Assembly: GCF_000243095.1 (NCBI RefSeq)
Contig: NZ_AHJE01000028.1
Coordinates: forward strand, 1-32,321
DNA length: 32,321 nt
Origin: Cupriavidus basilensis OR16
Lineage (GTDB): Bacteria > Pseudomonadota > Gammaproteobacteria > Burkholderiales > Burkholderiaceae
Reading direction: 5' to 3'
Program-made: the position numbers and the translations under genes
In this document: piece after piece, positions 15,275-23,606 of the stretch
Position numbering within the stretch: the first letter of the stretch is position 1
Layout of the letters: every line of letters starts with the position of its first letter
The notes under the pieces: generated by a model
Seen by the model: only the letters and a program-made list of their open reading frames with translations
Told to the model about the DNA's origin: nothing
The model's database searches: none

Positions 15275-15499
15275 ATGTCCACTACTAAAATCCGCGTGAT
15301 GAATTCCGGCCCCCTCCACGTGACCGGAGAGTTTGATCTCGTTGATGCCGATGGCAACCGCTATCCCCATCAGGGCATCTTCTCGCTCTGCCGCTGCGGC
15401 AAATCGGCCAGCAAGCCATACTGCGACGGCGCGCATCGCGCCGAGCGCTGGGAATGCACCGTAAAGTCCGATGCGCCATTGCGGCCAGCGGCAAGCTGA
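15275..15499 (+). CDS. CDGSH iron-sulfur domain protein 2
   Basis: A 74-residue paralogue of the preceding protein. The 2Fe-2S ligands are Cys39-x-Cys41, Cys50 and His54 (LCRCGKSASKPYCDGAH), here with the canonical CDG. Its N-terminus (KIRVMNSGPLHVTGEFDLVDADGN) aligns directly with that of protein 1, so the pair arose by tandem duplication. The ATG at 15275 has GAAGAG upstream and fits the family start; a longer frame from 15134 runs through protein 1 and is rejected. It ends the plus-strand unit of flavin reductase plus two CDGSH proteins. Divergence between the two (basic RRRK before the first cluster, acidic and neutral residues here) suggests different partners or potentials. Confidence 0.9.
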   Translation: MSTTKIRVMNSGPLHVTGEFDLVDADGNRYPHQGIFSLCRCGKSASKPYCDGAHRAERWECTVKSDAPLRPAAS

Positions 15500-16008
15500 G
15501 CCGGCCGCACGGCGTCCGTGGCCATATCGACGAAAGTTGCCTGCGCGCGCCGCACCGTGGCGCGACATCCAGGCGTCTGCCACTCGCGAAGTGGCCGGCC
15601 ACGAAGTTGCAAGCGCCCCGTTTGCGTCGTGGGCGCGGTGGCACCGGATTGAAAGAACCAAGATCCTCTTCACCGCGCCCATCCCACCACGAAACCATCA
15701 CGGCGTGATATATCGTGACACTCCGTGCCGGTACCGGCAGATGTGTGAATGGGCAGGGAGCCGCTACCGGGGGCCTCACTGCGAAACCAGCGCCATTGGC
15801 AGGATCGTGGCCATTCAAACCGGTAACGGCATGAGGTTATTAGAACTCGGGGCCTGACGACGAAACCACCGGGCTGCGCAACCCCGACAAGCCAGCCTCC
15901 TGCAAGGATCGCTGTACAGCCGCGCCAGCAGCTAGAGGCCATAAAACCCCGCCCACCCACGCCTATCAGCATCAGCACCTAGAAGCCAAAAACCACCCCC
16001 ATCCCCAT
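15500..16008. other. Intergenic region between CDGSH gene 2 and fadD3, convergent
   Basis: A 509-base stretch between convergent genes. It contains a perfect palindrome GCCGGTACCGGC at 15727-15738 and a hairpin with GCGGCC/GGCCGC arms at 15481-15507, at the end of the CDGSH 2 gene, without a T-run. Open frames across 15670-15978 and 15471-15857 match no known family. The 15700-15850 part has a different base texture from its flanks and could be an old repeat or insertion remnant, but no terminal repeats or transposase similarity were seen. Confidence 0.45.
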
Positions 16009-17637
16009 TCACCCCTCCCGCAACCGATACTTAAGAATCTTCCCCGCCGCGCTAGTCGGCAACGTCTGCACAAACACCACCTCCCGCGGCACCTTGTAAT
16101 TGGCCATATGCCGGCGCGCCCAGTCAATCAGCTCGTCAGCGCCAACCCTGCTACCATGCCGCAGCACCACAAAGGCCTTCCCCGCCTCGCCGAGGCGCTC
16201 GTGCGCAACGCCCACCACCGCCACCTGCGCGATCGCCGGATGCGATACCAGCAGCTTCTCGATCTCGGCCGGATAGCAATTGAAGCCGCCGACGATAAAC
16301 ATATCCTTGATGCGGTCGGTGATGCGCAGGTTGCCGCGCGCGTCCAGCGTGCCGATATCGCCCGTGCGCAGCCAGCCGCCCGCATCGATCGCTTCTATGG
16401 TGGCCTCCGGTAGCTGGAAGTAGCCGCGCATCACGTTGTAGCCGCGCACTGTCACCTCCCCGGGCTCGCCCGCCGGCACCGGCTGGCCTGCGCCATCCAC
16501 GCAGCGCAGCTCGACCCCGGGCATGGCGCGGCCCGAGGTCAGCGCCACGATCTCGGCATCGTCGCCGGCGCGGGTCAAGGTGACGAAACCGCACGTCTCG
16601 GTCAGGCCGTAGCCGGTGAAGACGTGGCGAAAGCCCAGCTCGCGCCGCATGCGCTGGATCAGCACGGGCGGGATCGCCGACGCCCCTGTCACCGCGACGC
16701 GCAGCGAGGACAGGTCGAACTCGAGCAGGCGTGGATTGTTCAGCAGTGTCTGGTAGAGCGTTGGCGGGCCGGGCAGCACCGTGATGCGCTCGTTCTCGAT
16801 GCGCGTCATCACGGCCTCGGCATCGAACACCAGGTGCGGCAGGATGGTGGCGCCGCTGACCAGCGCCGCCAGCCACCCGGCCTTGTAGCCAAAGGTGTGG
16901 AAGAAGGGATTGACGATGAGGTAGCGGTCGCCGGCCTCCACGCCGGTAATCGAGGCCCAGCCGTGGATGGCCTGCAGGTTCTGCGCATGCGCGGTCATCA
17001 CGCCTTTTGGGCGGCCTGTGGTGCCCGAGGTGAACATGATGTCCATCAGGCAGTCGCCGGTCACGGCACGCTCGCAAGCATGGAACTCCGCCTCGCCGGT
17101 GCGCGGCGCCAGGGCCAGGAAGTCTGCCCATGCCAGCTCGTCCGGGGCCATCTGCCGCCCCGCGCGCCCGCGCAGCACCACTACGCGCTCCAGCGTGGCG
17201 GGCCGGTGCGGCGCCAGCATTTCCGGATAGCTCTCGCCGAGGAAGTCGTCGATGCAGAACAGCACCCGCGCGCCGCTGTCGGCCAGGATCGCGCCGGCCT
17301 CCATGCCCTTCATGCGGGTATTGATGGGCACCAGCGCCGCGCCGATGCTGTGCGTGGCCAGGGCGGCGACGATCCATTCCGACAGGTTGGGCGCCCACAC
17401 GGCGACCCGGTCGCCAGACGCCACGCCGAGCGCGAGCAGCGCGCGCGCCGCCTCCGCGCGCAGCGCGTCGAGCGCCGTGAAGCTGAGCCGCAGCCCATCC
17501 TCCTGGATGGCGATGCGCGCGCCGTGGCGCGCGGCGGTCGAGCGCACCAGCTCCGGGATGGTGGTGGGAGCGGCCTGCCCCGCCCTGGCGGCATCGGCCA
17601 ACTCCGGGGCGGTTTCGATGGTGTCAGTTGTCATCAT
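16009..17637 (-). CDS. fadD3: FadD3-like CoA ligase (HIP-CoA synthetase)
   Basis: A 542-residue ANL-superfamily acyl-CoA synthetase. The ATP-binding P-loop is FTSGTTGRPKG (202-212). The A5 motif reads GYGLTETCG, the hinge region WLRTGDIGTLDARGNLRITDRIKDMFIVGGFNCYPAEIE, and the catalytic lysine is K533 in SAAGKILK. In steroid clusters this family activates 3aalpha-H-4alpha(3'-propanoate)-7abeta-methylhexahydro-1,5-indanedione (HIP), the C/D-ring remnant left after ring A/B removal, as FadD3 does in M. tuberculosis and ScdA in C. testosteroni. It is the last gene of the minus-strand block and starts one base after the kshB-like stop. Its product would feed the acyl-CoA dehydrogenases, EchA20-like and Ipd proteins encoded at 1-6315. 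HIP specificity is inferred from context. Confidence 0.87.
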   Translation of the reverse strand: MMTTDTIETAPELADAARAGQAAPTTIPELVRSTAARHGARIAIQEDGLRLSFTALDALRAEAARALLALGVASGDRVAVWAPNLSEWIVAALATHSIGAALVPINTRMKGMEAGAILADSGARVLFCIDDFLGESYPEMLAPHRPATLERVVVLRGRAGRQMAPDELAWADFLALAPRTGEAEFHACERAVTGDCLMDIMFTSGTTGRPKGVMTAHAQNLQAIHGWASITGVEAGDRYLIVNPFFHTFGYKAGWLAALVSGATILPHLVFDAEAVMTRIENERITVLPGPPTLYQTLLNNPRLLEFDLSSLRVAVTGASAIPPVLIQRMRRELGFRHVFTGYGLTETCGFVTLTRAGDDAEIVALTSGRAMPGVELRCVDGAGQPVPAGEPGEVTVRGYNVMRGYFQLPEATIEAIDAGGWLRTGDIGTLDARGNLRITDRIKDMFIVGGFNCYPAEIEKLLVSHPAIAQVAVVGVAHERLGEAGKAFVVLRHGSRVGADELIDWARRHMANYKVPREVVFVQTLPTSAAGKILKYRLREG

Positions 17638-17638
17638 G

Positions 17639-18667
17639 TCAGTCGGGAAATTTCAGGTGCAGTTCGCTGCCGGCCGCGCGGGCCTGGCAGGCCAGGGTCC
17701 AGCCGGCCTCGCGGTCGGCGGGGTCGAGCACATGGTTCTCGCCCAGCGTGGCCTCGCCGCGCGTCACCTGGCACATGCAGGCGCCGCACAGGCCGGAGCG
17801 GCAGGAGTTCGGGGCCGCCACACCGGCGCGCAGCATGGCGTCGAGCACGGTTTCGCCCGCCTGCGCGTCGAGCCGGTGGCGTACGCCATCCAGTTCCACC
17901 TCCAGCGCAGCCGGAGCGGAAACCGGCGGGGTGGCTACTTCGGCCTGCCCTGGCGCGGGCGGCGGCGCGCCGAAGCGCTCCACGTGAATCCGCTCGCGTG
18001 CCACGCCAAGGGCCTGCAAGGCAGCCTGGGCCCCGTCCATGAACGGCCCCGGTCCGCAGATAAAGCAGTCTGCATGGCCCCACGGCGAGGCCAGCGCTTC
18101 GAGCTGGGCTTGCGAGGGCGGCCCTTGCACACTGTCCAGCCAGTGGATCACGCGCAGCCTGTCCGCGTGGCGCGCGGCCAGTTCGCGCAGCGCATCGCGG
18201 AAGATCACGCTGCGTTCGTCGCGGTTGGCATAGATCAGCGTGACGTTGCCGCCGCCATGGCGCAGCGCGGCCTTGGCGATCGACAGCACCGGGGTGATGC
18301 CGCTGCCGCCGGCAAACAGCAGCAGATCGCCATCCAGGCTGCGCGGCGTGAAGACGCCGGCGGGCGGCATCACCTCGACCGTGTCGCCAGCCCCGAGCCG
18401 GTCGCAGATCCAGTTGGATACGCGCCCGCCGCGCACGCGCTTGATGGTCACCCGCAGCGCGCTGTCGACCTGCGGGCTGCTGGACAGCGAGTAGCAGCGT
18501 TGCTGCGCGGTGCCCTCCAGCGGCACCTTGAGCGTCAGGAACTGGCCTGGCCGGTAGGCGAAGGTATCGCGCAGCCCGTCGGGCAGCTCGAACACCAGCG
18601 AGCTTGCCTCGTCGGTTTCGGCCACCACCTGGGCGATGCGCAGCGGGTGGAATTGCGCTTGCACCAT
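17639..18667 (-). CDS. kshB: Ferredoxin-NAD(P)H reductase, KshB-like
   Basis: A 342-residue reductase of the phenol/phenylacetate-hydroxylase type, with the 2Fe-2S domain at the C-terminus. Order: FAD domain with RCYSLSSSP (57-65), NAD(P) domain with FAGGSGITPVL (118-128) and FICGPGPFM (202-210), then a plant-type ferredoxin domain with Cys289, Cys294, Cys297 and Cys327 (CRSGLCGACMC and TLACQ). In steroid degraders this architecture is KshB, which passes electrons to the Rieske oxygenase KshA for 9alpha-hydroxylation and ring B opening. KshA is not in the window. The ATG at 18667 gives MVQAQFHPLRIAQVVAET. It starts 11 nt after the SDR stop and ends one base before fadD3, so the three are co-transcribed. 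Confidence 0.88.
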   Translation of the reverse strand: MVQAQFHPLRIAQVVAETDEASSLVFELPDGLRDTFAYRPGQFLTLKVPLEGTAQQRCYSLSSSPQVDSALRVTIKRVRGGRVSNWICDRLGAGDTVEVMPPAGVFTPRSLDGDLLLFAGGSGITPVLSIAKAALRHGGGNVTLIYANRDERSVIFRDALRELAARHADRLRVIHWLDSVQGPPSQAQLEALASPWGHADCFICGPGPFMDGAQAALQALGVARERIHVERFGAPPPAPGQAEVATPPVSAPAALEVELDGVRHRLDAQAGETVLDAMLRAGVAAPNSCRSGLCGACMCQVTRGEATLGENHVLDPADREAGWTLACQARAAGSELHLKFPD

Positions 18668-18678
18668 GATGTCCGCGA

Positions 18679-19446
18679 TCAGGCTACGCCCATGATGGTC
18701 TGCGCATTGTCGATGCGCAGCTCGGCGCCGTTGACAAAGCGCGACTCCTCCGAGGCCAGGAACAGCACCAGGTTCGCCACGTCGCCGGGCAGGCACATGC
18801 GCTGCATCGGATCGCCGCCCGCCTGCTCGTGCGTGGCCGGGGCATCGGCCGCGCCCTGCATCAGCGCGGCCGTCATCGGCGTCAGGATGCCATCCGGGTG
18901 GACAGAATTGCAGCGGATCTTGTAGCCCCGCTGCTTGCAGTAAGCCGCCACGCTGCGGGTGAGCGCGGCGACCGCGCCCTTGCTGGCGCTATAGGCGCAG
19001 AACACGCCCATGCCGCCCAGCGCCGCCACCGAAGACATATTGACGATGACCCCGCCGCGCTCCTTCATCGCGCCCACGCCGTACTTGCAGCCCAGGAAAT
19101 AGCCGTCGGCGTTGACGCGCATCACGCGCTGCCATTGCTCCAGCGTGGTGTCCTCCACCGAGCCCAGCGCCAGCACCGCGGCGTTGTTGACCAGCACGCC
19201 CGGCGTGCCGAAGCGGTCCTGGGTGCGCTTCATGACCTGCTGCCAGCCGGCTTCGCTGGCGATATCGTGGGGCACGAAGATGGCGGCGTCGCCGATCTCG
19301 CGCGCCACGGCGTGGCCGGCCTCCTCGTTCAGGTCGGTCAGCACCACGCGCGCGCCCTCGCGCGCCAGCAGTAGGGCGTCTTCCTTGCCGACGCCGCTGG
19401 CGGCGCCGGTGACGATGGCGATCTTTCCTTCAACTCGTTTGCTCAT
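18679..19446 (-). CDS. SDR, 3beta/17beta-hydroxysteroid dehydrogenase-like
   Basis: A 255-residue classical short-chain dehydrogenase. The NAD(H)-binding motif is TGAASGVG (13-20), with Asp38 (TDLN) favouring NAD. The catalytic residues are Ser139, Tyr152 and Lys156 (NMSSV, AYSASK), and NNAAV is the structural motif. Length and sequence (ASGVG, PHDIASEAGW, CNSVHPDGILTPM, LVLFLASEESRFVNGAELRIDN) follow the 3beta/17beta-hydroxysteroid dehydrogenase of Comamonas testosteroni closely. It would oxidise 3beta- or 17beta-hydroxyl groups at entry to the pathway. The start MSKRVEGKIAIVTG at 19446 overlaps the end of the tesI-like gene by 17 nt, indicating coupling. It is followed by kshB. Confidence 0.88.
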   Translation of the reverse strand: MSKRVEGKIAIVTGAASGVGKEDALLLAREGARVVLTDLNEEAGHAVAREIGDAAIFVPHDIASEAGWQQVMKRTQDRFGTPGVLVNNAAVLALGSVEDTTLEQWQRVMRVNADGYFLGCKYGVGAMKERGGVIVNMSSVAALGGMGVFCAYSASKGAVAALTRSVAAYCKQRGYKIRCNSVHPDGILTPMTAALMQGAADAPATHEQAGGDPMQRMCLPGDVANLVLFLASEESRFVNGAELRIDNAQTIMGVA

Positions 19447-21228
19447 GGCTTGTCTCCTTGGTGTGTTCGTCGATGTCTTCATTGCGGCCCGGCTGGTCCG
19501 CCAGGGCTGCCAGTGCAACGAGATGGCGCCCGGCATTGCGCCCCGACCAGATACAGTCGGCGAGCGACAGGCCGCTCACGTAGTGATTCGATGCGATGCC
19601 GACCGCCGTGCGGCCGACCGCGTACAGGCCCGGGATCGGCGCCGCCTGGCCGCCGGCGCCTCGCGCCAGCACCTGGCCACATGCCTCGTCCACGCGCAGG
19701 CCGCCAAGGGTGATCGCGGGACAGGGAAAGGTGCGGCTATGCGCGGAGATGTCGATGGCCAGATAGGGCCCACGTTCGAGCGATGCGCACATCGCCGCGG
19801 ACTTCCCCGCGGGGTCGGGCCGCTCTCCGCGCGCCGCCGCGTTATACGCCGCCAGCGTCGCCAGCAAGGCCGCTCGCGGCATGCCAAGCTTGTCGGCCAG
19901 CGGCTCGATACCGGGCGCACGCGTGGCACCAAACAGCATCAGCATGATGGCGGGCACGCGCTGGAAGGCCCAAAGGCGTCCGGTCACGCAATCGCGCAGG
20001 GCCGTGCGCACCAGCCCCGCGTTCAGGATCAGCCAGGCGCGGCCGCCGTGCTCCTCGCAGATGGCGTGGCCGAGCCGCGCGCCGTAGACTTCCTCGTTGC
20101 CGATGCGCGCGCCTTGCGCGTCGACCACGCAGCCGCGCGCCCAGTCGAACGGCGGGTTGATGAAGCGCCACGCGGAAACGCGCTCCAGGTGCCGCGCCGC
20201 GGCCCCTACGGACAGGCCGAGGCGGATCCCGCTGCCATCGCAGCCGGTGGTGCCCAGGCGCCAGTTGCGGCGGTACTTGGGGGCATGCGCGGCCACCATG
20301 GCCGGGTTGAAGATAAAGCCGCCGGTGGCCAGCACCACGGCGCCGGCACGCACTGCATAGGGCTGCGCGAAGTGCTCTTCCAGCTGCGTCACGCGCCGGC
20401 GCAAGGCATCGGCCAGCGCCGGGCAAAGGTTGTGCAGGCGCTCGGCCCAGCGCGCCAGGCGGGCATGCCTGCGTTGCAGGCGGCCCGGCGGCAGGCGCCG
20501 GAGTTCCACGCCAATGACAGCGCCTTGCCCATCGACAATCAGGCGGCGCGCCGCGGCATGGCGCATCACGTCCCGGCCTGCGCCAGCACCGCGCGCCGCA
20601 GCACGCCGTACAGCACATGACCGGACATGCCACGGCCCTTGCAGCGATGGCCGCGCGGCGCCGGCTCGGCATGCCGCGCGTAGTCCGCCACGGCCTCGTT
20701 GCCCGAGTAGTAGAGGTAGTAGTCCTGCGCGGGATACGAGGTCTTGCGTGGCGGCACGGTGGCGGCAAAGCGCGCGCCCAGTTGCTCCAGCCAGGCGATC
20801 ATGCCGGTGCTGCGCGCGCAGAAAGCCTGCAGCGTGGCATGGCCGACGGCGTCTCCAACCTCCTGGCGCAGGTATGCCGCCATGGCCTCGGGCGTGTCGC
20901 GGTAGCCGGCGGCCTGCTGGTATGGCGTGCCGCCGCCGGCATACACCACGCCGCCGCTCCTGGCGCTGGCGCCGCCGCCTTCGAAGCGCTCGGCCACGAT
21001 CACGCCGAGCCCGCCACGCGCGGCTTCGAGCGCCGCGCAAGCGCCGGCCGCGCCGAAGCCGATCACCGCCACGTCGCAGCGGGCATCCCAGCCGTAGGCG
21101 CCCGGGTCGGCAACGACCAGCGGCGGCGATACCGCATTGACCCCGCCGCAGGTGGATTCAGAAGCAGATTCAGAAGCAGATTCAGAAGCGGGATCAGAAG
21201 CGGGATCGGGAACGAAGGCGTTGGTCAT
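19430..21228 (-). pseudogene. tesI: 3-ketosteroid delta-4(5alpha)-dehydrogenase (TesI type), frameshifted
   Basis: A flavoprotein of the fumarate reductase/KSTD family split over two frames. The first frame (21228 to a TGA at 20568-20566) has the FAD motif VIGFGAAGACAALEAARGG and the GGGASARSGGVVYAGGGT stretch typical of delta-4(5alpha)-dehydrogenases. The second frame continues with VLATGGFIFNPAMVAAHAPKY, GIRLGLSVGAAARHLERVSAWRF and the C-terminal NHYVSGLSLADCIWSGRNAGRH. The Tyr-x-Ser spacing there matches catalytic Tyr466/Ser468 of the Rhodococcus enzyme. The frames join at a GGG run (CCC at 20572-20574 on the plus strand); one more G would give an uninterrupted 599-residue protein. The N-terminal ASES repeats form a disordered leader. 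As written, the gene yields a truncated protein lacking the catalytic region. Confidence 0.8.
21155..21202. repeat. Four 12-bp tandem repeats in the tesI-like leader
   Basis: Two identical units of GATTCAGAAGCA at 21155-21178 are followed by two near-identical units at 21179-21202. On the minus strand they encode Ser-Glu-Ser-Ala-type repeats before the FAD domain. The unit is a multiple of three, so copy-number change would alter length and not frame. Confidence 0.85.
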
Positions 21229-21255
21229 CGCGCAGGCTCCGGCGTCGGGTTCACC

Positions 21256-21777
21256 TCAGGCCGCCCGCAGGCTGGCCAGCGGCGCCGAGGTGGAGTAGGC
21301 GCCGTCCACATAGACCAGCGGCGCCACCTCGCCGGCCAGCCGGACTTCGCGCAGGCGGCCGATAAAGACGGCGTGGGTACCGTAGTCGAAGCGGCCGTCC
21401 TGTTCGCAGATCAGGTTGGCCTGGGCATCCCGCAGGAACGGCACGCCCAGCAGGTCGGCCTCCCACTGGCCCGTGCTAAAGCGCTCCTCGCCCTTGAGCC
21501 GGCCACTGCAATCGACGGCAATGTCGCGATGATCGGCCGCCAGCAGGTTGACGCAGAAATCCACCCCCGCATCGAGGGCCGGGTAGATCGAGGCATTGCG
21601 GTGGATGCAGATCAGCAGCGAAGGCGGATCCGCGGACAGCGAATCGACCGCGGTGACCGACATCGAATAGCGGCGCTCGCCCTCGCGGCAACTGACCACC
21701 GCAACCGAGCGCGCCATGCGGCGCATTGCCATCAGCATATCGTCGCGCAACGACGGGGAAATAGTCTGGTTCATCAT
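21256..21777 (-). CDS. hsaB: Flavin reductase component of 3-HSA hydroxylase, HsaB/TesA1 type
   Basis: A 173-residue flavin reductase-like protein. The FMN-binding signature is SMSVTAVDSLSADPPSLLICIHRNAS (about 38-63), followed by DFCVNLLAADHRDIA, and the C-terminal LVYVDGAYST is typical of HpaC-like reductases. In the 9,10-seco pathway HsaB (TesA1) gives reduced flavin to the oxygenase HsaA (TesA2), which hydroxylates 3-HSA at C4. HsaA is encoded two genes upstream (23607-24806), which supports this pairing over a general reductase role. It lies 54 nt after the kstD stop and 27 nt before the tesI-like start. Two adjacent Met codons (21777, 21774) make the exact start uncertain by one residue. 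Confidence 0.85.
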   Translation of the reverse strand: MMNQTISPSLRDDMLMAMRRMARSVAVVSCREGERRYSMSVTAVDSLSADPPSLLICIHRNASIYPALDAGVDFCVNLLAADHRDIAVDCSGRLKGEERFSTGQWEADLLGVPFLRDAQANLICEQDGRFDYGTHAVFIGRLREVRLAGEVAPLVYVDGAYSTSAPLASLRAA

Positions 21778-21831
21778 GCCTCCTGCCTGTGTGATGCGCG
21801 GCGCGCAAGCCGCATCGCGCGCATCATGGTG

Positions 21832-23587
21832 TTAATCCACTTGGCCCTGCCCGGCTTCCCCGCCCGCCAGCGCATCGGCGGCGATCAGGCCGAAGGTCAT
21901 GGCTGGCCCGATGGTGGAGCCGGCGCCCGGATAGCTGGCGCCCATCATCGAGGCGCTGGTATTGCCGATGGCGAACAGCCCGTCGATGGGCGACCCGTCC
22001 TCGCGCAGCACGCGGGCGCTGGCGTCGGTCGCCAGTCCGCCCTTGGTACCGATATCGCCCGCGTCGATGCGCACCGCGTAGAACGGCGCGCGCCCGATCG
22101 GCGCCAGGCACGGGTTGGGGCGGACCTGGGTGTCGCCGTAGTAGGTATCAAAGACGTTGTCGCCCTTGCCGAAGTCCTCGTCCACCCCGCTCGCCGCGAA
22201 GCCGTTCATGCGGCTGACGGTATGCGCCAGGCCAGCGGGGTCGATGCCGGCGAAGCGGGCGAGCGCGTCGAGCGAATCGGCGCGCAGCAGGATGTCCGCG
22301 AAGGGCGCGGGTATGCGGCGGTCCGGCATGATCGATCCGGGCAGGATCGGCCCACAGGGATACTTGCGGCGGAAGGTGGCGTCGAACACCAGCCATGCCG
22401 GCACGCTGCAGCCCGTCTGCTCGTGGTCGCGGTACATCGCGGGCACGAACTCGGAGTACGGTGCGGCCTCGTTGACGAAGCGCCTGCCCTGCCCGTTGAC
22501 GACGATGCAGCCGGGCAAGGCGCGCTCGACAAAGATCGCGCGCTGCTTCTCCTCGCCGCTGACCTTCACCGTTGGCGCGCCCCAGACATGCGACATCAGC
22601 TCCAGCGCCGCGCCCGCACGCTGCGCGGCATGGATGCCGTCGCCAGTGTTGTGCGGCGGCGTGGCGCTCCACTCTGCGCGGCTGGGGTGCGGCAGGTATT
22701 GCTCGCGCATGGCCTGGTTCCGCTCGAAGCCGCCCGCGGCCAGGATCACGCCGCGCCGGGCTTCGATGTGTACTTGCGCGCCATGGCGCCGCGCCAGCAC
22801 GCCGGTGACGCGCGCCGCGCCGCCGTGCTCCTCCACCAGCAGGTCTTCCAGCACGGTATCGAGCCACAGCGGAATGCCGCGCGTCATCATGGCGTGGCGC
22901 AAGCCGCCCACCAGGCTGTTGCCGAGCGTGAGCCGGCGGTCGCGCGCGGTGCGGCGGCGCCAGCCCAGATCCAGCCAATAGCGCCCGAACTGCCGGGCCG
23001 CCACACCCACCCACCACACCCACCCAGCCCCGGCTCTTGCTCAACATGACGTGGGCCTCGGCGGACGTCACCGCCACCCGGCCCGCCACCAGCGTCCCCG
23101 GAGACGGCGGGCGCAGCCGCGCGAACTCCTCGCCCAGCAGCGCGCCATCGAAGGGCATCGGATCCAGCGCGCGATACCCGGGCAGCGCGCCCGGCAAACG
23201 CTGGAAGTAGTCGGCATAGCGCGGCAGCGCGTAGTAACGCACCCCGGTACGCTGCTCCAGGTAGCCCAGCATGCGCGGACCGTGCTCAAGGTAGGCGCGC
23301 AGCTTGGCGGGCGTGGAGCGGCCTTCGGTGCACGCTTCGAGATAGGTGAGCGCGGCGTCGTAGCTGTCGCTGCCACCCGCTTCTTCGATATGGTGGTTGA
23401 GCGGGATCCAGATCCCGCCGCCGGATACCGCCGAGGTGCCGCCGTACTGGCCGCTCTTCTCCAGCACCACCACGGACAGGCCGCGGTCCGCCGCGCGGCA
23501 GGCTGCCAGCATGCCGCCCGCGCCGGAGCCGACCACCACCACATCAAACACGCCGGTGCCGCCTGGCTGCCCTGTGTCCTGATTCAT
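21832..23587 (-). pseudogene. kstD: 3-ketosteroid delta-1-dehydrogenase (KstD/TesH), frameshifted by 13-bp duplication
   Basis: A flavoprotein that would add the C1-C2 double bond in ring A. The first frame starts MNQDTGQPGGTGVFDVVVVGSGAGGMLAACRA and carries EKSGQYGGTSAVSGGGIWIP, the KSTD FAD signature. The second frame carries GVILAAGGFERN, GDIGTKGGLATDASARVL and YPGAGSTIGPAMTFGLIAA, the C-terminal signature. The switch falls at two perfect tandem copies of a 13-base unit (23001-23026). Removing one copy gives LSKSRGWVGVAARQFGRYWLD and a single reading frame of about 580 residues, the normal size for KSTD. As written, the protein would lose its catalytic and C-terminal FAD regions. The start is 19 nt after the hsaA stop. 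The rest of the gene shows no other lesion, so the damage looks recent and is in principle reversible. Confidence 0.88.
23001..23026. repeat. Perfect 13-bp tandem duplication inside kstD
   Basis: CCACACCCACCCA occurs twice in direct contact (23001-23013 and 23014-23026). The length is 3n+1, so the second copy shifts the reading frame, and collapsing to one copy restores the family sequence. The unit itself contains short CCCA repeats that favour strand slippage. Confidence 0.95.
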
Positions 23588-23606
23588 GATCCGCTCCACG
23601 CCGGCC

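Noticed and set aside
15481..15507. A hairpin with GCGGCC/GGCCGC arms after the CDGSH genes as an intrinsic terminator
   Set aside because: The loop is long and no T-run follows, so it does not meet the pattern of a Rho-independent terminator.
15670..15860. A possible insertion-sequence remnant between the CDGSH genes and fadD3
   Set aside because: Base texture changes here, but no terminal inverted repeats, target duplication or transposase similarity could be shown.
20560..20590. Programmed ribosomal frameshifting in the tesI-like gene
   Set aside because: There is no canonical slippery heptamer, and no family precedent is known; a one-base mutation or sequencing error is simpler.
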